Positions 17,007 through 25,498 of a DNA stretch of 44,969 bases are shown in pieces. Position 1 is the first letter of the stretch; every line of letters starts with the position of its first letter. The notes under the pieces were generated by a model that saw nothing but the letters and a program-made list of their open reading frames with translations, was not told the origin of the DNA and searched no databases. The stretch is from Sphingomonas sp. PAMC 26605 (lineage in GTDB: Bacteria > Pseudomonadota > Alphaproteobacteria > Sphingomonadales > Sphingomonadaceae), in contig NZ_JH584241.1 of assembly GCF_000241485.1 (NCBI RefSeq), positions 3,472,413-3,517,381 of the forward strand. The letters run 5' to 3'. The position numbers and the translations under genes were made by a program.

Positions 17007-18122
17007 TCAGCCCCAGGCGCTCTTCATCTTGGCGAAGAACCCCGAGGTCTGCGGGCATTCCTTGCCCGTTTCGGTCGCGCGAAATTCCTCGAGCAATTCG
17101 CGCTGGCGCGCGCTCAGATGGGTCGGCGTCTCGACCTCGATCTGGATGACGAGATCGCCGCGGCCGCGCCCCTGGAGCACGGGCATGCCCGCACCGCGCT
17201 GGCGCAGCTCGCGCCCGCTCTGGGTGCCCGCTGGAATCTTGATCTGATGGTCGACGCCATCGGGCCCGGCGATATGCACCTCGCCGCCGAGCGCCGCGGT
17301 GGTGAAGCTGATCGGCGTGCGCGCGAACAGCGTCGTGCCCTCGCGCTCGAACAGCGGATGCCGCGCGACGTGGAGGAAGATGTAGAGATCCCCCGCCGGC
17401 GCGCCGCGCAAGCCCGCCTCGCCCTCGCCGGTCAGGCGAACGCGCGTGCCCTCGTCGACGCCCGGCGGGATGTTGACGGTGCGCGTCTTGGTCTTCTCGA
17501 CCCGGCCCTCGCCGTGGCAGTTGCCGCACGGGTCGGCGATCGTCTGGCCGGCACCGTGGCAAGTCGGGCAGGTCCGCTCGACGACGAAGAAGCCCTGCTG
17601 CGCGCGGACCTTGCCATGGCCCTTGCACATCTGGCAGGTCTTGGCGGCGGTGCCCTTGGTCGCGCCCGAGCCGTCGCACACGTCGCACACGCCCGAGACA
17701 TCGATCGTGATGTCGCTCGCCTTGCCGTGGAAGGCTTCCTCAAGCGTGATTTCCATGTCGTAGCGCAGGTCTGCGCCGCGCTGGGGCCCACGCGATCCGC
17801 CGCGCTGTCCGCCCATGAATTCGCCGAAGATGTTTTCGAAGATATCGGAGAAGCCGCTGAAATCCTGCGCGCCGCCGCCACCAGAACCCTGCTGCTTGAA
17901 CGCGGCATGACCGTAGCGGTCATACGCCGCGCGCTTCTGCGGGTCCTTGAGGCAGTCATACGCCTCGCTGATCGCCTTGAAGCGTTCCTCCGAATCGCCG
18001 CAGCCCGGATTCTTGTCGGGGTGATAGCGCATCGCGAGGCGGCGATAGGCGGATTTGAGCGTGCCGTCGTCGGCAGTGCGCTCGCATTCCAGCAGTTCGT
18101 AGAAATCGATGTCGGTGGTCAC
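17007..18122 (-). CDS. dnaJ: Chaperone protein DnaJ (Hsp40)
   Basis: A 371-residue type I DnaJ, the co-chaperone that stimulates DnaK ATPase and delivers clients. In order: J-domain with HPD at 34-36 ([10 protein letters not shown]), a Gly/Phe-rich linker ([27 protein letters not shown]), four zinc-finger repeats ([32 protein letters not shown], about 144-210), and two C-terminal beta domains. It begins with GTG; no ATG lies close. It follows dnaK on the same strand after a 131-nt gap that is filled by a branched inverted-repeat element. Confidence 0.97.
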   Translation of the reverse strand: MTTDIDFYELLECERTADDGTLKSAYRRLAMRYHPDKNPGCGDSEERFKAISEAYDCLKDPQKRAAYDRYGHAAFKQQGSGGGGAQDFSGFSDIFENIFGEFMGGQRGGSRGPQRGADLRYDMEITLEEAFHGKASDITIDVSGVCDVCDGSGATKGTAAKTCQMCKGHGKVRAQQGFFVVERTCPTCHGAGQTIADPCGNCHGEGRVEKTKTRTVNIPPGVDEGTRVRLTGEGEAGLRGAPAGDLYIFLHVARHPLFEREGTTLFARTPISFTTAALGGEVHIAGPDGVDHQIKIPAGTQSGRELRQRGAGMPVLQGRGRGDLVIQIEVETPTHLSARQRELLEEFRATETGKECPQTSGFFAKMKSAWG

Positions 18123-18145
18123 GTTTCAGCCCCCGCCTCACCGCC

Positions 18146-18234
18146 GTCACCCCCGCGAAGGCGGGGGTCCCGCTTCTCCCCCGAACCGCACAGGCCGGCC
18201 GAAGAAGCGGGATTCCCGCGTGCGCGGGAATGAC
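18146..18234. repeat. Branched inverted-repeat element between dnaK and dnaJ
   Basis: Nested inverted repeats fill the gap: outer GTCA/TGAC (18146-18149 with 18231-18234), a first hairpin CCCCCGC-GAAG-GCGGGGG (18150-18167), a central 10-bp stem TCCCGCTTCT/AGAAGCGGGA (18168-18177 with 18203-18212) and a last hairpin TTCCCGCG-TG-CGCGGGAA (18213-18230). Together they form a cloverleaf-like fold. The layout resembles dispersed extragenic palindromic repeats common in sphingomonads and other proteobacteria. Confidence 0.8.
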
Positions 18235-18253
18235 GGGCTGGGCTCATTCCAGT

Positions 18254-20152
18254 TTACGCCTTGTGGTCGTCGACCTCGGAGAATTCCGCGTCGACCACGT
18301 CTTCCTTGGGCGCTTCGCCCTCGGCGGCAGGAGAAGCGTCGGCCTGCGCCTGCTTCTCGTAGATCGCCTGGCCGAGCTTCATCGCGACCTGCGCGAGCGC
18401 CTCCGACTTGGTCTTCATCGCCTCGGGATCGCCACCTTCGACCGCGGTCTTGGTCTCGGCAATCGCGGCTTCGATCTCGCCCTTGAGCGATGCATCGACC
18501 TTGTCGGCATTGTCGGCAAGCTGGCGCTCGGTCGTGTGGATCAGCGATTCGGCGTTGTTCTTCGCCTCGGCCGCTGCACGGCGCGCCTTGTCGTCCTCGG
18601 CGAACTGCTCGGCGTCGCGCACCATCTGCTCGATGTCGCGATCCGACAGGCCACCCGAGGCCTGGATGCGGATCTGCTGCTCCTTGCCGGTGCCCTTGTC
18701 CTTGGCCGACACGTTGACCAGGCCGTTGGCGTCGATGTCGAAGGTGACCTCGATCTGCGGCACGCCACGCGGTGCCGACGGAATGCCGACCAGGTCGAAC
18801 TGGCCAAGCATCTTGTTGTCCGCCGCCATTTCGCGCTCGCCCTGGAAGACGCGGATGGTGACGGCCTGCTGGTTGTCGTCCGCGGTCGAATAGGTCTGCG
18901 ACTTCTTGGTCGGGATCGTGGTGTTGCGATCGATCATCCGGGTGAACACGCCACCCAGCGTCTCGATGCCGAGCGACAGCGGGGTCACGTCGAGCAGCAG
19001 CACGTCCTTGACGTCGCCCTGGAGCACGCCGGCCTGGATCGCCGCACCCATCGCGACGACTTCATCGGGGTTGACGCCCGAATGCGGCTCCTTGCCGAAG
19101 AAGTCCTTCACGACCTGACGGACCTTGGGCATCCGCGTCATGCCGCCGACGAGGACGACTTCGCTGATGTCGCTCGCCTGGACGCCGGCGTCCTTCATCG
19201 CCTTCTTGCACGGCTCGAGCGTGCGCTGGATGAGATCCTCGACCAGACGCTCGAGATCGGCGCGCGAGATCGCCTTGACGAGATGCTTCGGACCCGTCGC
19301 ATCGGCCGTGATGAACGGCAAATTGACTTCGGTCGTGGCAGCCGACGACAGCTCGATCTTCGCCTTCTCGGCCGCTTCCTTCAGACGCTGGAGCGCCAGC
19401 TTGTCCTTGGTGAGGTCGATGCCCTCGGCCTTCTTGAAGTCGTCCGACAGGAAGTTGAGCAGCTTGTTGTCGAAATCTTCGCCGCCGAGGAAGGTGTCGC
19501 CGTTGGTCGCCTTCACCTCGAACACGCCGTCGCCGATCTCGAGGATCGAGATGTCGAAGGTGCCGCCGCCGAGGTCATAGACCGCGATCGTCTTGTTGGT
19601 GTCCTTGTCGAGGCCATACGCAAGCGCAGCAGCCGTCGGCTCGTTGATGATGCGGAGCACTTCGAGACCGGCGATCTGCCCGGCGTCCTTGGTCGCCTGG
19701 CGCTGCGCGTCGTTGAAGTATGCGGGAACGGTGATGACCGCCTGCGTGACCGTCTCGCCGAGATAGGCCTCGGCGGTTTCCTTCATCTTCTGGAGCGTAA
19801 AGGCGCTGATCTGCGACGGGCTGTATTCCTTGCCGCCGGCGCCGACCCAGGCGTCGCCATTGTTGCCGCGCACGATCTGGTACGGGACCAGCTCGGTGTC
19901 CTTCTTGGTGATCGGATCGTCGAAACGACGGCCGATCAGGCGCTTCACCGCGAAGATCGTGTTCTCGGGGTTGGTCACCGCCTGGCGCTTGGCCGGCTGG
20001 CCGACGAGACGCTCGCCATCCTTGGCGAACGCGACGATCGACGGCGTGGTGCGCGCGCCCTCGGCATTCTCGATGACCTTGGGCTTGCCGCCCTCCATCA
20101 CCGAGACGCAGCTGTTGGTCGTGCCGAGATCGATTCCGATTACTTTTGCCAT
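18254..20152 (-). CDS. dnaK: Chaperone protein DnaK (Hsp70)
   Basis: A 632-residue Hsp70, normal length. Seen: the opening [19 protein letters not shown], the [17 protein letters not shown] and [16 protein letters not shown] phosphate-binding motifs, [28 protein letters not shown], the interdomain linker [15 protein letters not shown], the peptide-binding domain and a helical lid ending in an acidic tail ([17 protein letters not shown] type, with A and K residues). ATG at 20152 has AGAGGA 5 nt before it; the frame is open further upstream but homology begins here. A sigma32-like promoter lies about 83 nt upstream. dnaJ follows. Confidence 0.98.
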   Translation of the reverse strand: MAKVIGIDLGTTNSCVSVMEGGKPKVIENAEGARTTPSIVAFAKDGERLVGQPAKRQAVTNPENTIFAVKRLIGRRFDDPITKKDTELVPYQIVRGNNGDAWVGAGGKEYSPSQISAFTLQKMKETAEAYLGETVTQAVITVPAYFNDAQRQATKDAGQIAGLEVLRIINEPTAAALAYGLDKDTNKTIAVYDLGGGTFDISILEIGDGVFEVKATNGDTFLGGEDFDNKLLNFLSDDFKKAEGIDLTKDKLALQRLKEAAEKAKIELSSAATTEVNLPFITADATGPKHLVKAISRADLERLVEDLIQRTLEPCKKAMKDAGVQASDISEVVLVGGMTRMPKVRQVVKDFFGKEPHSGVNPDEVVAMGAAIQAGVLQGDVKDVLLLDVTPLSLGIETLGGVFTRMIDRNTTIPTKKSQTYSTADDNQQAVTIRVFQGEREMAADNKMLGQFDLVGIPSAPRGVPQIEVTFDIDANGLVNVSAKDKGTGKEQQIRIQASGGLSDRDIEQMVRDAEQFAEDDKARRAAAEAKNNAESLIHTTERQLADNADKVDASLKGEIEAAIAETKTAVEGGDPEAMKTKSEALAQVAMKLGQAIYEKQAQADASPAAEGEAPKEDVVDAEFSEVDDHKA

Positions 20153-20234
20153 TGGTCCTCTGGGGCCCCCATCGCTAAAAAATTGCCATTCCGCCGCGCC
20201 CTTAGAATAAGCAGCGCGACACTTCACTCCGGCG

Positions 20235-20262
20235 ATATAGGGGGGCTTTCGCTTGTCGCAAG
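20235..20262 (-). promoter_or_regulatory. Sigma32-like heat-shock promoter of dnaK
   Basis: On the minus strand CTTGCG (20262-20257) and CTATAT (20240-20235) are 16 nt apart, with a C-run just before the -10. This fits the alphaproteobacterial sigma32 pattern (CTTG...CYTATNT). It lies about 83 nt before the dnaK ATG. Pattern-based call. Confidence 0.6.
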
Positions 20263-20315
20263 ATTGCTCCGCACGTATGGCGCCACAAGTTGTTCCCGAA
20301 GCGGGAGAGTTTCGC

Positions 20316-20756
20316 ATGCGCACGTCTTTGGTTCTGGTTGCCGCGCTTGCGCTGGGCGCTTGCGGCAGCGGTCCGCCGACGCTTTCGGTCGACAAGGGGT
20401 ATATCCGGCTCGCCGCGGTGCCGAGTCGGCCTGCGGTCGCCTATTTCACGATTCATGGCGGCACCGCCGACACGACGCTGATCGCGGTGAGCAGTGAGGT
20501 CTCGATCAAGAACGAGTTGCATCAGTCGATGCAGTCGGGCGGGATGGAAGCGATGAAGCCGCTCGGCGACGTGCCGATCCCCGCGGGCTCGACCGTCACG
20601 TTCGCGCCCGGCGGCAAGCATCTGATGATGTTCGACATGAACCCGGGGATAAAGCCGGGCCGCGCCGTCACGCTGACCTTCACCTTCGCCAACAATCAGC
20701 GAATCCTGTTCGACGCGCCGACGATCGCCGCGGGAGCGCCGCCGCCCGCGCCGTGA
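20316..20756 (+). CDS. PCu(A)C-type periplasmic copper chaperone lipoprotein
   Basis: A 146-residue lipoprotein with a lipobox LGAC (Cys16). The copper-binding motif H(M)X10MX21HXM is exact: His69, Met80, His102 and Met104. Such proteins bind Cu(I) outside the inner membrane and hand it to the CuA site of cytochrome oxidase, often with Sco proteins. A Pro/Ala-rich tail follows. GGGAGAG stands 6 nt before the ATG at 20316; the frame extends upstream to 20253 without family similarity. It is divergent from dnaK and stands alone; no sco or cox gene is adjacent. Confidence 0.9.
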   Translation: MRTSLVLVAALALGACGSGPPTLSVDKGYIRLAAVPSRPAVAYFTIHGGTADTTLIAVSSEVSIKNELHQSMQSGGMEAMKPLGDVPIPAGSTVTFAPGGKHLMMFDMNPGIKPGRAVTLTFTFANNQRILFDAPTIAAGAPPPAP

Positions 20757-20763
20757 TCGCCGC

Positions 20764-22614
20764 TCACGCCGCCAGCGTCTGCTCGACCTTGGGCGCGAGT
20801 TCGAGCGTGAGCAGCGCATAGGCGCCCTTCCCCGGCCCCTCGCTTTCGAGCCGCAGCGAACCGTGCATCGCCGCCATCGAATTGGCGCACCAGTGCAACC
20901 CCAGACCGCCCGACTTGTGCTTGCGCGTCGAGAAACCGCGCTGGAACAGCGTCGGGGCATTCTCGGCGGCGAAACCCTCGCCATCGTCGCGGATCGCGAT
21001 CACCGAGCGGCCGTCGGTCTCGGTGATCGTCACCGTGATCGATCCGCTGTCGGTGCCGGTCGCGGCGATCGCGTCGGCGGCGTTCGAGAAGAGATTGCCG
21101 ATCACCTGGCTCAGGATGATCCGGCTCGCCATCACGTAACACGCGTGCGCGGGGAAGCTGAAGGCGATCGACACGCTGCCTGAATAGCGCGCGATCGTCG
21201 CATTCTTGGCGAGGATCTCGGTCACGTCGCACGGCGCGACTTCTGGCCGCTCGTGCGCCGCGCTCTGCTGCGCGCCGATGATCTCGAGCACATGGCTCAT
21301 CGCCTCGCGCCCGATCTGCAGCTCGCGGTGCCGGTCGGCGCGGTCCTTCGCCTCGGCCTCGACCGCCGCCGCGACGAAGGCGAGCAGTTTCGCGCGCCGC
21401 GCGACGGGCAGATCGTCCTTGCCGAGCTCGGCGATCGCACGGTCGAGCACGCTGCGCTCGACCGGGGCTCCTTGCGCGATCCCCTTGCTCAGGATCGTGC
21501 TGATCGGGTTGAGCGCGTTGCGGACATTGTGCATCACCGCGACCGCGCTCTCGCTCTTGCCGAGCGCGAAGCTCTGCACTTCGACCTGTTCGCGCAAATC
21601 CTTCAATTGCTCGAGCATCGCGTTGAAACTGTTGCGCAAGGAACCGATTTCGTCCTTGCGCGGCTCGTCCGGCAAGAGGCCGAGCGACCCAGAAGTGCGC
21701 ACCATCTGCATATGGCTCTCGACGCGCGCCAGCGGGCGCAGCACGAGCATCGCGATCATCCGCCGCAGCGTCGCCAGCACGAGCAGCAACAGCAGTGTCG
21801 ATCCGACCACCGCGAGCAACAGCATGCGCTGCCCGAGCAACGACAGATCACGCGTCACGCTGAACGCGGCGCTGGCGACGGCATGGCCGTCGGCGCCGCG
21901 GATCGGGACCGCGATCCGCAGCGTCGAGCGCGCCGAGACGATCGCATCGGTATCGGGACGGTTGCTGAAATCGATCGCGGCGGGCAATTGAAGCACATCC
22001 GACAGCGTCTTGGAGGTGATCCGCCGCGCCATCAGCACATAGCCGCGCGGATCGCCGGTGCCGTCGCTGCGCCGCACTTCGGCGACGCCAACCGCAACGA
22101 GCTCGTTGCCGAGCCGCAGATAATAATGCCCCGAGCTCTGGCGGCCGAGCACGTGGCTGAAATCGGTCTGGCCGAGCGAGGCAACGAACTCGGTCCGCCC
22201 CGGTGGATTGCGCCAGCGAGCGATGACGATGCGACCGTCCTTGCCGACATAGGCCATGCCGTCGACGTTGAGATTGACCATCGCGAGCGTCGAGAAGCTC
22301 TCCTTCTCGAACTCGGGCGTCGGATGCTCCATGTAATCGTAGCTCGCGGTCCAGTCGCCATAGTCGCGCACCGCGCCCTCGACCTTGGCGGCGAAATCAC
22401 CGAGCGCGGCGCGCGTCCGCTCGATATGCGCGGCGACCGATTTGTCCTCGAGCTGGTTGAAGCTCGGCACGATCAGCGCGGCGAGCAGGGCGGTCAGCGC
22501 GACCGAGCCGATCAAGCCGATCCCCATCAGGATCAGGACGAGCTTGGCGCCGAGCGAACTCGGTTCGCGCAACGCCTCGATCCGGCCCCGTGCGGAGCGT
22601 CGGGACCCAGGCAT
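20764..22614 (-). CDS. Membrane sensor histidine kinase with CHASE4-type periplasmic domain
   Basis: A 616-residue kinase. TM1 is at about 24-50, a periplasmic CHASE4-type domain (GDWTASYDYMEHP to VAVGVAEVRR) at about 55-265, TM2 at about 264-283, and HAMP about 290-345. The dimerisation helix carries an unusual phosphoacceptor motif VMHNVRNALNP (His362) in place of the usual HELRTPL. The HATPase domain shows NLFSNAADAI, IRDDGEGF, FQRGFSTR and GGLGLHWC. Its start overlaps the stop of the REC-GGDEF-EAL gene upstream by one base (TGATG), so the two are co-translated and form a natural pair: the kinase probably controls c-di-GMP turnover by that regulator. Ligand unknown. Confidence 0.88.
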   Translation of the reverse strand: MPGSRRSARGRIEALREPSSLGAKLVLILMGIGLIGSVALTALLAALIVPSFNQLEDKSVAAHIERTRAALGDFAAKVEGAVRDYGDWTASYDYMEHPTPEFEKESFSTLAMVNLNVDGMAYVGKDGRIVIARWRNPPGRTEFVASLGQTDFSHVLGRQSSGHYYLRLGNELVAVGVAEVRRSDGTGDPRGYVLMARRITSKTLSDVLQLPAAIDFSNRPDTDAIVSARSTLRIAVPIRGADGHAVASAAFSVTRDLSLLGQRMLLLAVVGSTLLLLLVLATLRRMIAMLVLRPLARVESHMQMVRTSGSLGLLPDEPRKDEIGSLRNSFNAMLEQLKDLREQVEVQSFALGKSESAVAVMHNVRNALNPISTILSKGIAQGAPVERSVLDRAIAELGKDDLPVARRAKLLAFVAAAVEAEAKDRADRHRELQIGREAMSHVLEIIGAQQSAAHERPEVAPCDVTEILAKNATIARYSGSVSIAFSFPAHACYVMASRIILSQVIGNLFSNAADAIAATGTDSGSITVTITETDGRSVIAIRDDGEGFAAENAPTLFQRGFSTRKHKSGGLGLHWCANSMAAMHGSLRLESEGPGKGAYALLTLELAPKVEQTLAA

Positions 22615-24515
22615 CAGCCGTGCGTCCCGTTACCCGGTTCGATCGCTTCGTCCATCACGGGCTCGACCACGGGATCGAGCATGTAGCGCCTTTGGGCGAT
22701 CTCACGGGCATGATCCTGCGCGACCGGCCGCGAGAAGAAATAGCCCTGCATGTGGCTGCAACCGGCGACGCGCAGCGCCTGCAACTGCGCGTCGGTCTCG
22801 ACCCCTTCGGCGATCACGCCGAGCCCGAGCGCGTGGCCAAGATGGATGATCGAATGGACGATCGCCGCGCTCTCGCGTTCGCGGCCCATGCCGTCGATGA
22901 AGCTGCGGTCGATCTTGAGGCAATCGAGCGCGAACTTGCGGATATTGTAGAGCGAGGAATAGCCCGTGCCGAAATCGTCGAGCGCGATGCGGAAGCCCAT
23001 CTGGCGGAGTTTGTAGAGCGTGTCGGCGGCGCGATCGGCATCGTCGAAGATCGCGGTCTCGGTGATCTCGATCTGGACGCGGCGCGGGTCGATCCCGGCG
23101 CGCTGGACGGTCTCGACCAGCCGCGCGACGAAATTGTGGCGGCGGAACTGGCGCGGCGAGAAATTGACCGACACGTACTGCCCCGGCCATTCGCCGAGCA
23201 CCTTCAGCGACTCAGCGAGCACCCAGTCGCCGAGTTCGTGGATCAGGTTGGTCTCCTCGGCGATCGGGATGAACACCGCCGGGCTGATCGGCCCATGCTC
23301 GTTGGTGTTCCAGCGCAGCAGCGCCTCGAAGCCAACGACTTCCAGTTCCTCGCGCGCCACGATCGGCTGATAGACGAGGCTGAGCTCGCCCTTGGCGATC
23401 GCCTGCGACAGGCCACCCTCGATCGCGCGGCGCAGCCGGATATTCTCATCCATGCCTTCGTCGAACAGCCGCACGACGCCGCGGCCCTCGCGCTTAGCGT
23501 CGTTGAGCGCGAGATCGGCGCGGCGCATCAGGTCGGTCGGGTCGCGCGATTCGCCCGGCTCGGTCACGATGAGACCGAACGACGCGCCCCCCTGGACCGA
23601 ATTGCCGAGCACCTTGAAAGTGCCGGTGCAGGCCTTGAGGATCCGCTGGCATTCCATTTCGGCGGCTTCGGCGCCCGGCGTGTCGAACAGGAGCCCGAAC
23701 TCGTCGCCGCCCAGCCGCGCGACGAGACCGCCGGCGGGGATCGAGGTCTGCAGGATGTCGCAGATCGTGCGGATCAGTTCGTCGCCGGCGAGATGGCCGA
23801 GCGTGTCGTTGACCAGCTTGAAACGATCGAGATCGACCATCGCCACCGCGAACTGCCCCGGATGCTGTGCACGCTCGGTCAGCGCGCGGCGGAAGGCGAG
23901 CCGGTTGGGCGCCTCGGTCAGCGAATCGTGGTTCGCCATGTGGATCGCGCGGCTTTCGTTCGCGGCGAGTTCGTGGCCCTGTTCCTGGAGCTGGACGACC
24001 TGCGCGGCGAGCGTCTCGCGTGCTTCCGCCAGTTCGCGGTCGCCGCGCCAGCGATGCGCGAGCGCGGTCGCCATCTGCGTCACCTCGGCGACTTCGAACG
24101 GCTTTGCGATGTAGAAGATCTTGTCGGCGGGACCCGCCGCCTTGGCGATCTCGATCGGCGAGAAATCCGAATAGCCGGTAACGATGACGAGGTTGATATT
24201 GGGATCGAGCTTGCGGATCCGCGTCGCGGTCTCCTTGCCGTCGATGCCGGGCGGCATCCGCACGTCGATGAAGGCGACGGCATAGGGGTCGCCGGCCTTC
24301 AACGCGGCTTCGACCGCCGCCACGCCATCGAGCCCCTGCAGCGCATGGGTGAGATCGAAGGCGATCGTGTCGTCGGCGGTCGCTTCGGTGGTATCGTCGC
24401 CGAACAATTCGGCTGCCATCGCGCCGAGCGCGCCGCCATCGCCTGCCGCCGGCGCGAAGCTGCGCCGATAGCTGTCGTGCATGGCCGGTTCGTCGTCGAC
24501 GATAAGAATTCGCAT
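22614..24515 (-). CDS. Response regulator with GGDEF and EAL domains (c-di-GMP turnover)
   Basis: A 633-residue protein. The receiver (1-150) has DDEP at 7-10, phospho-Asp84 (FIDVRMPPG) and Lys138, with a roughly 30-residue acid/Ala-rich insertion after the first helix. The GGDEF domain has an intact GGDEF at 269-273 and no RxxD inhibitory site five residues before it. The EAL domain keeps EAL at 397-399, ITETAIFDD, ALDDFGTGYSSL, KIDRSFI and EGVET. Both c-di-GMP synthesis and breakdown look possible. ATG at 24515 begins the receiver exactly. It precedes the CHASE4 kinase, its probable phosphodonor. Confidence 0.93.
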   Translation of the reverse strand: MRILIVDDEPAMHDSYRRSFAPAAGDGGALGAMAAELFGDDTTEATADDTIAFDLTHALQGLDGVAAVEAALKAGDPYAVAFIDVRMPPGIDGKETATRIRKLDPNINLVIVTGYSDFSPIEIAKAAGPADKIFYIAKPFEVAEVTQMATALAHRWRGDRELAEARETLAAQVVQLQEQGHELAANESRAIHMANHDSLTEAPNRLAFRRALTERAQHPGQFAVAMVDLDRFKLVNDTLGHLAGDELIRTICDILQTSIPAGGLVARLGGDEFGLLFDTPGAEAAEMECQRILKACTGTFKVLGNSVQGGASFGLIVTEPGESRDPTDLMRRADLALNDAKREGRGVVRLFDEGMDENIRLRRAIEGGLSQAIAKGELSLVYQPIVAREELEVVGFEALLRWNTNEHGPISPAVFIPIAEETNLIHELGDWVLAESLKVLGEWPGQYVSVNFSPRQFRRHNFVARLVETVQRAGIDPRRVQIEITETAIFDDADRAADTLYKLRQMGFRIALDDFGTGYSSLYNIRKFALDCLKIDRSFIDGMGRERESAAIVHSIIHLGHALGLGVIAEGVETDAQLQALRVAGCSHMQGYFFSRPVAQDHAREIAQRRYMLDPVVEPVMDEAIEPGNGTHG

Positions 24516-24607
24516 AGCCACCCCGCCTGCAAGAGAGTGGGCATTAAAGCCCGTTACCGACTGGTATGCCAAGGCGGTTAACGCGTCGTAAACGACGATC
24601 GCGAAAC

Positions 24608-25498
24608 TCAGCCGCGGTCGAGCGCGAGCACCCCCAATTGCACTGCGCCGAGCGGCCCCGCCATGTCGCCGAGCGCAGCGGGGACGACGAAGCGGTCGAT
24701 CGGCAACAGCCCGGGCGCGGCGACATAGCCGCCGAGGCTCGCCACCAGACGCGTGCGAATTTGCGGCAACAGATGCGGTACGCCGACCATCACGCCACCG
24801 CCCATCACGATCCGACGCGGAATGCCCGTCAGCACCACCGTATGGCAAAGTTGCGCAAGGGTATGCGCAACGGTGTCCCAAGCCGGATCGGTCGCGGCCA
24901 GATCCTGCGCGGCCGTTCCGGTGCGCGCCCGGATCGCGGTCCCGGACACCAGCCCTTCGACGCAGTCGCCATGAAAGGCGCAGCTGCCACCCCAGGCGTC
25001 GCCCGCCATCCGCAGCGGGCGGACATGGCCCAGCTCGGCGTGCGTCATCCCTGCGACCGGGGCACCGTGGAGGACAAGCCCGACGCCGACCCCCGTCCCC
25101 ACGGTGATATAGGCATGATCATTGACATCGTGCGACGCGCCCCAGCGGCCTTCGCCGAGCGCGGCACCGTTGACGTCGCTGTCGAAGCCGAACGGCACCC
25201 CCGCGACCTTCGCCAGCCGCAGCCCGACATCGGTGTCGGACCAACCCGGCTTGGTGGTGGCGGTGATGTAGCCGTACGTCGCAGCGCTGCGGTCGAGCGA
25301 CACCGGACCGAAGCTGGCGATGCCTAGCGCGGCATAGCCCGACCAGCGCCGCAACACCTCCTCGACCGCAGTCAGCGTTTCGTCAGGCGTGGTCGTCGGG
25401 ATCTGAACGCGCTCGCGCACGTCGTCGGGGCCGCTCGCCAGGACGCAGATCACCTTGGTCCCGCCGAGCTCGACGCCCGCGATCAGCGGTGCGCTCAC
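24608..25498 (-). CDS. ROK-family sugar kinase (fructokinase/glucokinase type)
   Basis: A 296-residue ROK kinase. Seen: ATP-binding GVELGGTKVICVLA at the N-terminus, GFDSDVNGAALGE with the catalytic Asp region near 105, VGTGVGVGLVLHG, and the zinc-binding segment HAELGHVR...CAFHGDCVEGLVSG. The GC-CAFHGDC form is typical of fructokinase-like (Mak/YajF) ROK proteins; glucokinase or N-acetylglucosamine kinase activity cannot be excluded. Its GTG start overlaps the glmS stop by 4 nt. Making fructose-6-phosphate, the substrate of GlmS, would explain the coupling; this is inference. Confidence 0.87.
   Translation of the reverse strand: MSAPLIAGVELGGTKVICVLASGPDDVRERVQIPTTTPDETLTAVEEVLRRWSGYAALGIASFGPVSLDRSAATYGYITATTKPGWSDTDVGLRLAKVAGVPFGFDSDVNGAALGEGRWGASHDVNDHAYITVGTGVGVGLVLHGAPVAGMTHAELGHVRPLRMAGDAWGGSCAFHGDCVEGLVSGTAIRARTGTAAQDLAATDPAWDTVAHTLAQLCHTVVLTGIPRRIVMGGGVMVGVPHLLPQIRTRLVASLGGYVAAPGLLPIDRFVVPAALGDMAGPLGAVQLGVLALDRG

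Noticed and set aside
18230..20497. A long open frame (over 750 codons) on the plus strand opposite dnaK
   Set aside because: It mirrors dnaK codon bias in a high-GC genome, gives a composition of Asp/Leu/Arg/Val with no domain, and dnaK itself is certain.
22590..24581. A 663-codon plus-strand frame opposite the REC-GGDEF-EAL gene
   Set aside because: The minus-strand gene has complete catalytic motifs; the opposite frame is a GC-driven shadow.
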